DNA from: Coemansia sp. RSA 922
Lineage: Eukaryota; Kickxellomycota; Kickxellomycetes; Kickxellales; Kickxellaceae
Direction: 5' to 3'
Assembly: GCA_027577415.1 (NCBI GenBank)
Contig: JANBQS010000530.1
Span: 1 to 15,874 of the forward strand
Length of the DNA stretch: 15,874 nucleotides
Position numbers and translations under genes: made by a program
Shown: positions 7,812 to 15,482 of the stretch, one piece after another
Layout: every line of letters begins with the position of its first letter
Position numbering within the stretch: the first letter of the stretch is position 1
The notes under the pieces: model-generated
Told to the model about the DNA's origin: nothing
Seen by the model: the letters and a program-made list of their open reading frames with translations, nothing else
The model's database searches: none

Positions 7812-8159
7812 CTATACCAATATTACAGACACCTCAGGACTGGTGAACATCTTCTTTAATTTTTCTTTATCATCTGTCGAGCAAACGTAAATCAAATAGC
7901 TACTTATCAGCTTTTCAGCAACGTTTAATAGGTCATTATTTACTTCCGTATCTTTAGACAACACGTTTATCTTGTCTTTATCCACTATGGTAAACATTAA
8001 ACACTCACCAGTGAGTTCTTCAAATGCTTTAGCCTTCTCTAGATGTGTGAGTAACTTGTCACCAAAAGGTACATTATTGATTTCACATGCTCTGCTCCAT
8101 TCTTTACCACTTTCGTTAATAATAATTGAAATTACTTTAAAGTTTGCTGTTTCACTCAT
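7812..8159 (-). CDS. small hypothetical protein, related to the neighbour at 8481-8822
   Basis: A 115-residue protein I do not recognise. I chose the second ATG (8159), with A at -3, because its MSETANFK opening resembles the MSNKPKIY start of the neighbouring gene; an ATG at 8171 would add four residues. There is no signal peptide or membrane segment. The pattern suggests a small alpha/beta domain: strands near 7-14 and 20-28, a helix around 31-43, a strand at 53-57 and a strand at 86-92. It shares with the 113-residue neighbour a VP, then NVL after exactly the same spacing, an N-D-x-LL, a Y-x-I strand and a C-terminal MF-x-(S/T)P. A TATAAAT at 8242-8236 on this strand lies about 77 bp upstream. 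It lies upstream of the P450 on the same strand. Function unknown. Confidence 0.55.
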   Translation of the reverse strand: MSETANFKVISIIINESGKEWSRACEINNVPFGDKLLTHLEKAKAFEELTGECLMFTIVDKDKINVLSKDTEVNNDLLNVAEKLISSYLIYVCSTDDKEKLKKMFTSPEVSVILV

Positions 8160-8480
8160 GTTGCTTTGCATTATTGGATGAGGGTGTGTGTGTGCCTTGG
8201 TTTAGAAAAGTAAGAGTACCAAAAAAGAATATATAATTTATAAAATAAAAAAATTGGAGAAAGAAAAAGTAACAAGCAGTGTTCCCTCCCTTTCCCCCCT
8301 CCTTTTTTTTCTTCCCTACTCCAAGGTAGGGAGGGGGGAAAAGGGAGAGACTTGGTGCTTTGAAAGATTTTCTTTGAAAGTGTTGGCTAGAAAGGATGAC
8401 TGGAGAGCTTTGAAAAAAAGCAATTGTTACCCAATCAAAGAGTGCACGTTTTTTGTCCATGAGCTTAAAACCATTGTTGT
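8160..8480. other. 321-bp intergenic region with long inverted repeat
   Basis: No gene is seen. It holds the promoter of the 7812-8159 gene (TATAAAT at 8242-8236), a short GT run near 8189, the homopurine/homopyrimidine inverted repeat at 8285-8347 (listed separately), and three TTTGAAA words at about 8359-8419. Confidence 0.45.
8285..8347. repeat. nested inverted repeat, polypyrimidine/polypurine
   Basis: An inner stem pairs CTTCCCTAC (8311-8319) with GTAGGGAGG (8326-8334) around a 6-base loop, with one G-T pair. An outer 18-base pyrimidine arm at 8285-8302 is matched by an 18-base purine arm at 8330-8347 with one internal difference; the two possible pairings overlap at 8330-8334 and are alternatives. 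It could fold as a hairpin or adopt triplex DNA. It lies after the stop of the 8481-8822 gene and upstream of the 7812-8159 gene. Confidence 0.6.
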
Positions 8481-8822
8481 TTAAAGAAAAGTGCAGGAAG
8501 GAGTCATAAACATTTCGTAGTTGCGTTTGGTTCCAAAAGCAATTTCATAGCCATCAGACACCTCTTTAAAGTACAGTAAGAAATCATCAGCAGCAGGATT
8601 AATATTTGTAAGTATATTTCTTCCGTTTGTTCCAAATAGTGTCCCAGGATGAAAGAATATAACCTTGTCTGGAAACTGAGTACCGAAATATTCTCTTAAA
8701 ATACAGTTAACAATATCCGGTACACAAATTTTTTTGATTAACTTAGTGTTCACCTCGACTGGGGGTTGGAGAACACCACCAGTACAACAGTATCTGCCAT
8801 AGATTTTAGGTTTGTTGCTCAT
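8481..8822 (-). CDS. small hypothetical protein, related to the neighbour at 7812-8159
   Basis: A 113-residue protein without a recognised family. The ATG at 8822 (A at -3) is the only in-frame ATG; the open frame upstream is basic low-complexity sequence beginning with a non-ATG codon. Six cysteines are scattered, with no signal peptide, so it is probably cytosolic or nuclear. Predicted strands lie near 21-25, 50-54 and 93-97, with a helix at 34-46. Thirty-five residues separate VP (34-35) from the NIL motif region exactly as in the 7812-8159 product, and both end in MF-x-(S/T)P plus a short hydrophobic tail, so I think they are divergent paralogues. The start is 316 bp from the divergent F-box gene. 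Function unknown; a beta-grasp-like fold is only a guess. Confidence 0.55.
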   Translation of the reverse strand: MSNKPKIYGRYCCTGGVLQPPVEVNTKLIKKICVPDIVNCILREYFGTQFPDKVIFFHPGTLFGTNGRNILTNINPAADDFLLYFKEVSDGYEIAFGTKRNYEMFMTPSCTFL

Positions 8823-9138
8823 GATTGTAAGAAATAAATAATGCCAAAAATAATAGTAAAGAGAAGAGAAAAGGATAATTGACACCCCGCTTACATTCTT
8901 TCTTCTTTTGTGTCTTTCACTCGCTCTTTTTGCTCTAGCTTTTTTTTTTCGGGAGCCGCAGTAAAAAAAGGAGACTTTCTTTTTAGACCACAAAAGAAGA
9001 AGAAAAAAACCTCTTCTCTTTGTGTCCCGTAAGCTTGGTGGGCAGTGACGATCAACGACTCAATCATCATCATGAGAAGAAACAAATTTGTAGCTAAATG
9101 GTTGTTAATTATTTTATTTGAATTTATTGCATTTTAAA
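8823..9138. promoter_or_regulatory. divergent promoter region with CGG-N3-CCG site
   Basis: This 316-bp region separates the 8481-8822 gene (-) from the F-box gene (+). It is AT-rich with a long T tract at about 8940-8949. CGGGAGCCG at 8950-8958 is an inverted pair of CGG half-sites with a 3-bp spacer, a Zn2Cys6-type arrangement. No clear TATA box is seen for either gene. Confidence 0.4.
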
Positions 9139-10755
9139 ATGCTCGATACTTTGCCGTCTCGTGCGTTGGAACTTATTGTACAGTACTTGCGATCAGTGGA
9201 CAACAACCAAGTGGATCCTTTAAATTTCTCACAAGTAAATCGACGGTTACGACACTTTGGACAACGACTAGTGTGGGAGTACTTTACAATAACGCGAGTA
9301 ATAAAGTCACGTCATCGGACGTATTTCCCGTCTATCCTACCTTTTATTTCACGTTTACAAATTGCCAACGACACGGAGCTCGATGACGGGCAGTGGTTGA
9401 GGGGGCTGGAGTTTTTGGAGAAAATGGATTGGACTCGTATACGAATGGTATCAGTGGAATTGGACGGATTTCAGGGTTCTGTTATAAGTCGTGATACTGT
9501 TGGGAGGATTATACGGTTCGCTCATGACCGTTTATCCGGCGTTAGGGAACTTTGGGTTGCCCTCTCGAATGATTTGGAAATGGTCGATATGATGCTAGCA
9601 CGAAAACAGTACCTGCACGTTGACGAACTGCGAATAGTAGGTAAAGCCCTAACGAAAAACATTTTTTACGAGTCTGTGGTTATTATTCCTCCATATACGG
9701 GCCTAACCGCGATATCTTTGGACGGACAGTCAGCGACCATGACGACAGTGACCGAACTCGTTGGTCGATCTCAGAGTACCCTACGTGAGCTTAATATCGA
9801 AGAGTATACGGTTAGTTTGGCTACCGCACTTTACTTGCATCCTGATAGTCCGTGGGCTGAGTTTCCGCAACTCCGACAACTAGCGATCTCTAACGAGGGG
9901 TCGACCGATTACTCTGAGGTTATGATTGATGGGAGGAGGCTGCCGGCAGTCGAGATGCTTTATTTCCGCGAGACATTCTACCCAACTCACAGTAGCGGTT
10001 GTAACCCGGTATTTGGCAGCAATTGCGTTAGACTTTTGTATGGCGTGTGGTCGAAATTACGACTGCTCGTTGTCGATGCACTCTCCCGAGGCGATATCAT
10101 GGTTATTGGTAGACAGGCACCGCAGTTGGAAGTACTAAGGATCGGGTTATTGGGCAGTGACGTAGAACTTTGTGGCTATGAGGAAGAACCGCCTGCGCCG
10201 GCTTTGGATTTGGCGGCTGTATCGGTATTGCTCCAGTCGTGTAGGCGACTATTGGATCTCAGTATAGAGACGCCGGAGGCGTATGAGGATTTTTACAATA
10301 ACCACGAGGGTGCCGACCCACGACTACCGTGGTTCGAGCGGCCGTTCGACACGCATGCGGTAATAACAGGTAACGGGAGCGTATTGCGGTCGCTGATGCT
10401 TAATGCGTGGGCGCTGACGTTTGACCAAATGCTGGGGTTGTTTCAGTCGCTGCCATATTTGAATTCGTTCGAGGGTAACCTTAAATTCAACGCCAGTTAT
10501 CCGGCGACAATGCGTATGAGGCATTTGTGTCTGGCTCATCTTAGCCTAGTGCATAGTACGCCGACGAGACATCGGAGAGTGTTTAAAAGTAATCTTTTGC
10601 GATTCGTGTCCATGCTTCCCGCACTCAGATCACTGGAGCTATACGGGTCTGTTGATGTACCTGGAATTGAAGCGGCAGTAGCACGTGTTGTACCTGGATG
10701 TTTAGCTGGATTCTACGCATTATCAGTATCGCCGCCGCCGAATGTATTGAAATAG
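9139..10755 (+). CDS. F-box / leucine-rich-repeat-like protein
   Basis: A 538-residue protein. The start is the ATG at 9139, which opens directly into an F-box-like segment, LDTLPSRALELIVQYL (2-17), continuing to the SQVNRRLRHFGQRLVWEYF stretch at about 31-49. F-box proteins bind Skp1 and present substrates to an SCF ubiquitin ligase. The rest is a series of leucine-rich strand/helix segments of RNI-like character (for example LRELNIEEY, LRQLAISNE, LEVLRIGLL, LRSLMLNAW, LRSLELYGS), expected to form a curved substrate-binding surface. The repeats are degenerate. There are no membrane segments. Such F-box/RNI proteins are expanded in several early-diverging fungi. The stop lies 38 bp from the convergent transcription-factor gene. 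Substrate unknown. Confidence 0.72.
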   Translation: MLDTLPSRALELIVQYLRSVDNNQVDPLNFSQVNRRLRHFGQRLVWEYFTITRVIKSRHRTYFPSILPFISRLQIANDTELDDGQWLRGLEFLEKMDWTRIRMVSVELDGFQGSVISRDTVGRIIRFAHDRLSGVRELWVALSNDLEMVDMMLARKQYLHVDELRIVGKALTKNIFYESVVIIPPYTGLTAISLDGQSATMTTVTELVGRSQSTLRELNIEEYTVSLATALYLHPDSPWAEFPQLRQLAISNEGSTDYSEVMIDGRRLPAVEMLYFRETFYPTHSSGCNPVFGSNCVRLLYGVWSKLRLLVVDALSRGDIMVIGRQAPQLEVLRIGLLGSDVELCGYEEEPPAPALDLAAVSVLLQSCRRLLDLSIETPEAYEDFYNNHEGADPRLPWFERPFDTHAVITGNGSVLRSLMLNAWALTFDQMLGLFQSLPYLNSFEGNLKFNASYPATMRMRHLCLAHLSLVHSTPTRHRRVFKSNLLRFVSMLPALRSLELYGSVDVPGIEAAVARVVPGCLAGFYALSVSPPPNVLK

Positions 10756-10793
10756 AGTGATATTATAATTACATGTTTCTATTGATTTTTTTT

Positions 10794-13094
10794 TTAGGAT
10801 ATGAGTGAGGCTATACGCATCCGCATGCTTTGAGGCATCACTGGAGTACTCATGACAGACGCATAGACAACGGGCATAGTGTAAGCGCAGAATTGCCTGG
10901 GATCCATACGCATAGCCCTCATCAACAGCGTCAGCACATGGGTCTGCGGCCAGGGACTATTTGAAGTATTCCATATGGGAATATTGCTGGCAGCCTGAGT
11001 ACTCAAAAGCCAGGTAGGCTCGACGTGGCGCTTAACAAGCGTGGCGAAAACGTACAGCGCCGCAGTCCAGTGCTTCAGCGCCAGTAAATGTCGGACCAGC
11101 GCAGCCAATCTCATTAACGCGTCTGCTTGGGTGATGGGGTCGGCACTCTGAAAGATGCTCGTGCAGTGTATGTCGATAGCCTGCTCCAGCACAAACACTA
11201 TCCAAATGCCCATGCGCTCGGGCGGGAACCCCAAGCGCTGGACCGAGTCCAAGACATTTTGTACTCCGCGAGCCGCATCCAGCGTCTCGGCCCGGCTCGA
11301 GTGCTCGGCAATGGCAGACGCCAATGGGTCTTCCTGCGAGCCGGCCATGTCCAGCGCGACTCGGTGGGCGCGGAGGCGGGTCATGTCGTACATGACAAAG
11401 ACGACGGCCAGCCACGCGTCGGCAGCAGACATGCGCGACTCGTGGAAGAGGTGCGCGCCCACCGGCCGCGTGTCGGGCGTCGGCGGCAGCAGCGGCGTCG
11501 ACGCCAGCGACTCGGCTCCCAGGTCCAGCAGCCACTCGGCGTCCAGCGCCAGCGGCTCGTGGTGCGGCACGCGCTGGGCCAGGCGCGCGATGCGAGCCAT
11601 CTGCGCCGTCCACTCGGGCGGCCACGCGGCTCGCCACGTCCTGAGCCGGCGGTCCCAGGCGCGCAGGGCGGCCACGTACGACGCGCGCGGCTCGAGGCCG
11701 GCGGCGGCCAGCACCCAGCGGTTGTGCATCTCGGCGCCCAGCAGCGCGCACTGCCACGTGGCGGCCGAGTATTCGCCGTGCGCCGCGTGGCGGCACTCGC
11801 TGCGCGCGGGGAACGCCACGGCGCCCAGCGCGCCGGCGGCCACGGGCTGCGCGGTGTAGTGGCACATGTCGTGCGTGGGGAAGGCCGGGAAGTCGGCGGC
11901 GGCCGGCAGCGGCGCGGCGCGGCCCAGCACCTGCGCGGCGGTGAACACGCGCACCCACGCGCTCCAGAAGCACGCCAGCACGTGCTCGCGCTCGACGTCG
12001 CACGCGCCGCGCGAGGGCGCCGCCCGCCACGGGTACGGCGCGCCGCGGAACTCGATGCGGCGGGCAGTAGATAAGGCATGTTCAGCAAACTCGCCCATAA
12101 CTATTGGCCGCCCCGTCTGGTACCCGTACTCGCTCAGCAGCAGCAGCGCGAACACCGCGCTGGTCGACGGCTCGACTCGCCCGCACTCCCACTCGCGCCG
12201 AGCCGCCGCGTAGCACGCCGCCTCCATCTCGGGCAGGCCGGCCGCGCCCTGCGTCAGGCTGGCCTCGCGCACGGCGATGGCCAGGTGCGCCAGCACGGCA
12301 AAGTCGCCGATGCGGCCGGCCTCGAGCGTGGCCCAGAACTGCCGCGTGCGCATTTTCATGCCCGAGTCGACGAACGACGTGCGCAGCATCGCCAGCAGCC
12401 GCTCGGCGCCGCTCGCCAGCCCGTAGCGCTGCGCCACGCTGACCAGCGCTGGCGGCACGCGGTGCCTGGGGTCGCCGGCGACCGCCGCGCTGTTGTGCGG
12501 GTCCAGCAGGCCCACGTTCGGCGCCAGGTCGGGCAGCGCGCAGTCGCCATTCGCCGCAGACGATGAAGAAGAAGCCTGCCCGCCCACCAGCGCCCACATG
12601 CGCTGCAGAATGCCGTCGGGAAGACCCTGAGTCAGGTCCGGCAGGTCACGTGTCTTGAGTATCTCCACAGGGTCCACCAGCCCCAGCGTCGGCGTCACCA
12701 GCGAGCTTATGCTCCGGCTCTCCGGCGAGATTGTCGTCTCCGCGCCGCTGCCCAGAAACAGCGACGACGCCGGCGACAGCTCGGGCATTTGGAACATGAT
12801 AGCCGGCGTCGGCATTGCCGTGCTCAGCCCCGACAATGTCGTCGCCGCCTCAATTACGCTAGTGCGCTTGCTGCTTGCCGGGTACCGCTTTCGGAACCGC
12901 CCCGACTGCCGGTACTTGCATTCGGCTCGCTGTCCCGCGCAGCGCCCACACGACGGCTGGTCCCCGTCGCAGCGCTGCTTGCGCCGACGGCACCGCTCAC
13001 ACGACCGGAGTAACGGAATTCCGCGCCCGCCCGTCTTTCTAACTGAATTCGTTGTGGCTGTCCGCTTACTACCGCTTTGCTGTCCCTCCTCCAT
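10794..13094 (-). CDS. Zn2Cys6 fungal transcription factor
   Basis: A 766-residue regulator starting at the ATG at 13094. The binuclear zinc cluster is near the N-terminus: Cys32, Cys35, Cys42, Cys49, Cys52 and Cys59, spacing C-x2-C-x6-C-x6-C-x2-C-x6-C, with the basic RRRKQR between the second and third cysteines and a basic linker (RFRKRY) after the sixth. Such factors bind paired CGG triplets in the nucleus. A Ser/Pro-rich stretch (75-185) leads to a helical middle region at about 205-400 (SVFALLLLSEYGYQTGR, then EREHVLACFWSAWVRVFTAAQVLGRAAPL), which matches the fungal-specific transcription-factor domain pattern. The C-terminal part (560-766) is helical and may regulate or activate. Coding sequence from about 11400 to 12560 is extremely GC-rich, creating spurious long frames on both strands. 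Targets unknown. Confidence 0.92.
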   Translation of the reverse strand: MEEGQQSGSKRTATTNSVRKTGGRGIPLLRSCERCRRRKQRCDGDQPSCGRCAGQRAECKYRQSGRFRKRYPASSKRTSVIEAATTLSGLSTAMPTPAIMFQMPELSPASSLFLGSGAETTISPESRSISSLVTPTLGLVDPVEILKTRDLPDLTQGLPDGILQRMWALVGGQASSSSSAANGDCALPDLAPNVGLLDPHNSAAVAGDPRHRVPPALVSVAQRYGLASGAERLLAMLRTSFVDSGMKMRTRQFWATLEAGRIGDFAVLAHLAIAVREASLTQGAAGLPEMEAACYAAARREWECGRVEPSTSAVFALLLLSEYGYQTGRPIVMGEFAEHALSTARRIEFRGAPYPWRAAPSRGACDVEREHVLACFWSAWVRVFTAAQVLGRAAPLPAAADFPAFPTHDMCHYTAQPVAAGALGAVAFPARSECRHAAHGEYSAATWQCALLGAEMHNRWVLAAAGLEPRASYVAALRAWDRRLRTWRAAWPPEWTAQMARIARLAQRVPHHEPLALDAEWLLDLGAESLASTPLLPPTPDTRPVGAHLFHESRMSAADAWLAVVFVMYDMTRLRAHRVALDMAGSQEDPLASAIAEHSSRAETLDAARGVQNVLDSVQRLGFPPERMGIWIVFVLEQAIDIHCTSIFQSADPITQADALMRLAALVRHLLALKHWTAALYVFATLVKRHVEPTWLLSTQAASNIPIWNTSNSPWPQTHVLTLLMRAMRMDPRQFCAYTMPVVYASVMSTPVMPQSMRMRIASLIS

Positions 13095-13478
13095 GTGTAC
13101 AGATAGATTAATTAATAAAAAAAAGGCGTTCGGAATTCAGATAAAAAAGAAAAAGGAAAAAAATAGGGAGCAAACCTATTGAACAAACAAAATAAAAAAA
13201 TAGCCAAATCCGATTACAGCGTTACACAAACACAAAAAATTACTGACACAGGGATATACTCCGATAAAAAAAGGCAAAAAAATTTAATTTTTAATATACC
13301 TGTTACTAATTGCTCTTAAATCACTGCACTATTGCATGCAATTCCTCACTTGAGTATGATGCTATTGATATAATAATATTAAGAGGTGCTTTTGTCACCT
13401 TGTCACAAAGTACAAAATTTTTTTATTATCATTTCTCTAAAATCCTGTACTCACACCCCAATGACCTGATCATTCAAT
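13095..13478. other. 384-bp AT-rich region upstream of the Zn2Cys6 gene
   Basis: No gene is supported; the plus-strand frame at 13310-13603 lacks an ATG at its start and overlaps the minus-strand gene. The region contains many A tracts (13113-13300), presumably the transcription-factor promoter, and a perfect 12-bp palindrome ATTGCATGCAAT at 13331-13342. It also marks the switch from GC-rich coding DNA to AT-rich terminal DNA. Confidence 0.4.
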
Positions 13479-13874
13479 TTAAGGACATGAGCACTCTGAC
13501 TTATCACAACAAATATTATCTATTTCAACTATATCACCATTCATTAGTCCAACAATTGGGATATTGTTATGTCTACGTACATATTTTCCAAACCTATCAT
13601 TGAATTCTTTTGAGGCTTGGACCACTAAAATTCGGAAGGCATCACTACCTGTCAAACCCTTAGCTTCATTATTCTTCAAATGTGAATCAACCAGTTTAGC
13701 ATCCAGTGTCTCATAAGTACTACTATAAATTCAAAAAGAATTCTCACCACCATGAGCATGAACACAATCCTCTACACCCTCAATAGTGTGTTCTTTCAAT
13801 TGGAGAACTTCCTTCTTGATGACTTTATTACCCTGCCTAACACAGTAGTGGATTTCGCTAGTATAAGTGTCCAT
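13479..13874 (-). pseudogene. small hypothetical gene interrupted by one in-frame TGA
   Basis: Starting at the ATG at 13874, 47 codons are followed by TGA at 13733-13731, and then the same frame stays open for 83 more codons to the stop at 13479. No frameshift is needed. Both halves have ordinary soluble-protein composition: the first looks like two strands and a helix, and the second contains FRILVVQASKEFNDRFGKYVRR and a cysteine-rich end. A full product would be about 130 residues, similar in size to the other small orphan genes here. I recognise no family. A possible TATA-like TATTTA at 13976-13971 on this strand lies about 100 bp upstream. It could be a recent pseudogene, a sequencing error, or a readthrough gene; TGA is a real stop elsewhere in this window. 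It diverges from the 15004-15384 gene across the tandem array. Confidence 0.5.
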
Positions 13875-14112
13875 TGTATAGTGTTTAAAAAGAGTAGTGA
13901 TAGAATAAAATAGTAATGGGAATGCACAACAAAAAAGTATTATCAAAAAAAGTGGGAGTTCATGCTTTCTTAAATACCAGTGCAAGAGAAATGGAGGACA
14001 TCCTACTTTTCTCTTCTCAAAAAGAATAAATTCTTACCCAATTGCCCCCAATCCCTTGCAAAAAGGGGGGTGTTCTTTGTTTGGTGTGTTTGGCTCTGTT
14101 TCTACACCTCCC

Positions 14113-14850
14113 CCAACTGGCAACTGGAAAAGCAAAAGAAAAAGACAATTATCAATTATTCTTTAAGCAAAAGATAGTGCAATAAAGCAGCCAAAGTGCC
14201 AATTGTCATTGAAGAAAGAAAACAGCTGACTGGCCAACACGTCATCCCTAACACAGTTGTTCACTTCAACTGGCAACAGGAAAAGCAAAAGAAAAAGAAC
14301 AGCCTTTGTATTCCTTTGAGCCAAAGAAAGAGCAATAAAGCAGCCAAAGTGCTAATTATCATTGAAGAAAGAAAACAGCTGACTGACCAATACGTCATCC
14401 CCAACACAATTGTTCACTCCAACTGCCCAACTGGAAAAATAAAAGGAAAAAAACAGCCTTCGTTTTCCTTTAAGCCAAAGAAAGAGCAATAAAGCAGCCA
14501 AGGTGGTGATTGTCATTAAAGAAAGAAAACAGCTGCCTGACCAATACGTCATCCCCAACAGTTTTTCACATCAACTGACAACTGGAAAAAGCGAAAGAAA
14601 AAGAACAGCCATTGTTTTCCTTTGAGCCAAAGAAAAAGCAATAAAGCAGCCAGAGCATCAATTTGCTTTGAAGAAAGAAAACAGCTGACTGACCAACACG
14701 TCATCCTCATCACAGTTGTTCACTTCAACTAGTAACAGAAAAAGTACAAGGAAAAGACCAGCCTTTGTTTTCCTTTACAGAAGAAAATTTCTGACAGGAA
14801 AACATCCTCTTCACAGCACTTTTACTGTTTCAACTGCAAGTTGGGAGCAG
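14113..14850 (+). repeat. tandem array of about 153-bp units
   Basis: Units begin with GAAGAAAG-like sequence at 14211, 14364, 14518 and 14670, giving periods of 153, 154 and 152 bp. A partial unit precedes (about 14113-14210); the fourth is shortened at its end, and a decayed fifth copy starts at 14780. Each of the four full copies contains CAGCTG (14223, 14376, 14530, 14682) and ACGTCA (14239, 14392, 14546, 14698) at nearly constant offset. Units look roughly 80-90 percent alike by eye. The array ends about 12 bp before a TATA box. Confidence 0.9.
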
Positions 14851-14861
14851 TTGGTAGGAGG

Positions 14862-14868
14862 TATAAAA
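14862..14868 (+). promoter_or_regulatory. TATA box for the 15004-15384 gene
   Basis: TATAAAA preceded by GGAGG, 142 bp upstream of the ATG at 15004 and followed by a pyrimidine-rich stretch (CCTCCTCATCCTC) suited to transcription initiation. It is immediately downstream of the tandem array, which therefore sits where an upstream activating sequence would be. Confidence 0.65.
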
Positions 14869-15003
14869 ACGCAACCTAATTCCTCCTCATCCTCTTAGTT
14901 CTTTACTCACACTTGGCACTATATCCACTACTTGTTGTTCTAATAACTACTGCATACAACTGATCTCAGCTCTATATATCATATAATTATATAACATTAT
15001 AGC

Positions 15004-15384
15004 ATGGATTATGTTCTTAATGGAAGGGAGCCCTCTGATGCTGAAAAACTGGCTCTTGACGACAATGGAATAATACTTTGTTGTATAGATGAAGCTGATG
15101 GGAAAAAAGTCCAAGCAGCAGTAATTGCCTACTATAAGACAAACCATGGCCCATCTATTTCTCTGCATTTAAAACATGGACCTGAACGTCAAATAGGGTT
15201 GCTTAAGAGAGGCACAGGACCAACAAATACAGTTGTTGCATTTCAGACATTGAATAGAAAACTAGTTACAACATACCCTCCTCATGTCATTAGAACATTG
15301 GGGGCTGTTAAGGACTCTGCAGGTAGTGCATATAATTTGATTTGGCCTACCAGTGATATACAGCTAACCAACTGGGTTTTATAA
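15004..15384 (+). CDS. small hypothetical protein, end-proximal
   Basis: A 126-residue intact frame starting at an ATG at 15004 with C at -1 and A upstream in an AT-rich leader. I do not recognise a family. It has no signal peptide or membrane segment; it begins with a Leu/Asp-rich region, has a hydrophobic core strand (GIILCCIDEADGKKVQAAVIAYY, about 22-44), a His/Lys-rich middle and a tryptophan near the end. It may be a small alpha/beta domain. The gene is supported by a well-placed TATA box, the array upstream and normal composition. It is the last gene before the terminal purine repeat, 238 bp away, so it is likely subtelomeric and possibly silenced or variegated. Whether it is a domesticated or mobile-element remnant cannot be seen. 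Confidence 0.55.
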   Translation: MDYVLNGREPSDAEKLALDDNGIILCCIDEADGKKVQAAVIAYYKTNHGPSISLHLKHGPERQIGLLKRGTGPTNTVVAFQTLNRKLVTTYPPHVIRTLGAVKDSAGSAYNLIWPTSDIQLTNWVL

Positions 15385-15472
15385 ATTAAGCATAGATAAT
15401 GTTTCCTTGTCATTGGGTATCAGGCATATTGTAGGATTGACAGATTACATCAATAAGTGACTCCACATTTTG

Positions 15473-15482
15473 GTCACATGAC
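15473..15482. promoter_or_regulatory. GTCACATGAC near-palindrome (E-box type)
   Basis: GTCA-CA-TGAC, an E-box-like site of the kind bound by bHLH-leucine-zipper factors, about 70 bp upstream of the end-directed TATA box. Function inferred from position only. Confidence 0.3.

Larger units (their letters stand above)
13875..15003. promoter_or_regulatory. 1.13-kb region between two divergent orphan genes
   Basis: No gene is supported. Most of it is the tandem repeat array (14113-14850). The flanks hold the putative promoter of the broken gene on the left and a TATA box for the plus-strand gene on the right. Frames seen inside the array (14196-14492) start with GTG and exist only because the unit length of 153 is divisible by three. 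Confidence 0.5.

Noticed and set aside
7643..7846. 67-codon plus-strand frame with a hydrophobic start resembling a signal peptide
   Set aside because: It starts with GTG, overlaps the 3' end of the minus-strand gene, and the nearby ATG frame stops after 20 codons. A possible 43-bp GT-AG intron gives an immediate stop.
11127..12074. Long frames antisense to and overlapping the zinc-cluster gene (also 11032-12030, 11381-12088, 12082-12597)
   Set aside because: They are Arg/Ala/Gly/Pro-rich products of the GC-rich segment, lack domain patterns, and lie inside a gene with a clear Zn2Cys6 domain in another frame.
13331..13342. 12-bp palindrome ATTGCATGCAAT as an operator
   Set aside because: It is perfect, but short palindromes are expected by chance in AT-rich DNA and it lies over 230 bp from either flanking start, so I do not claim a function.
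13310..13603. 97-codon plus-strand frame
   Set aside because: It starts with TTG, is rich in Tyr, His and Phe as expected of AT-rich noise, and overlaps the more gene-like minus-strand frame.
13708..13760. Tiny intron removing the in-frame TGA of the small minus-strand gene
   Set aside because: The GT...AG pairs available are 25 or 28 bp, too short for known fungal introns, and their removal would break the frame.
14196..14492. 98-codon frame within the tandem array
   Set aside because: It starts with GTG, its 51-residue periodicity merely mirrors the 153-bp unit, and it breaks where the unit length changes to 154 bp.
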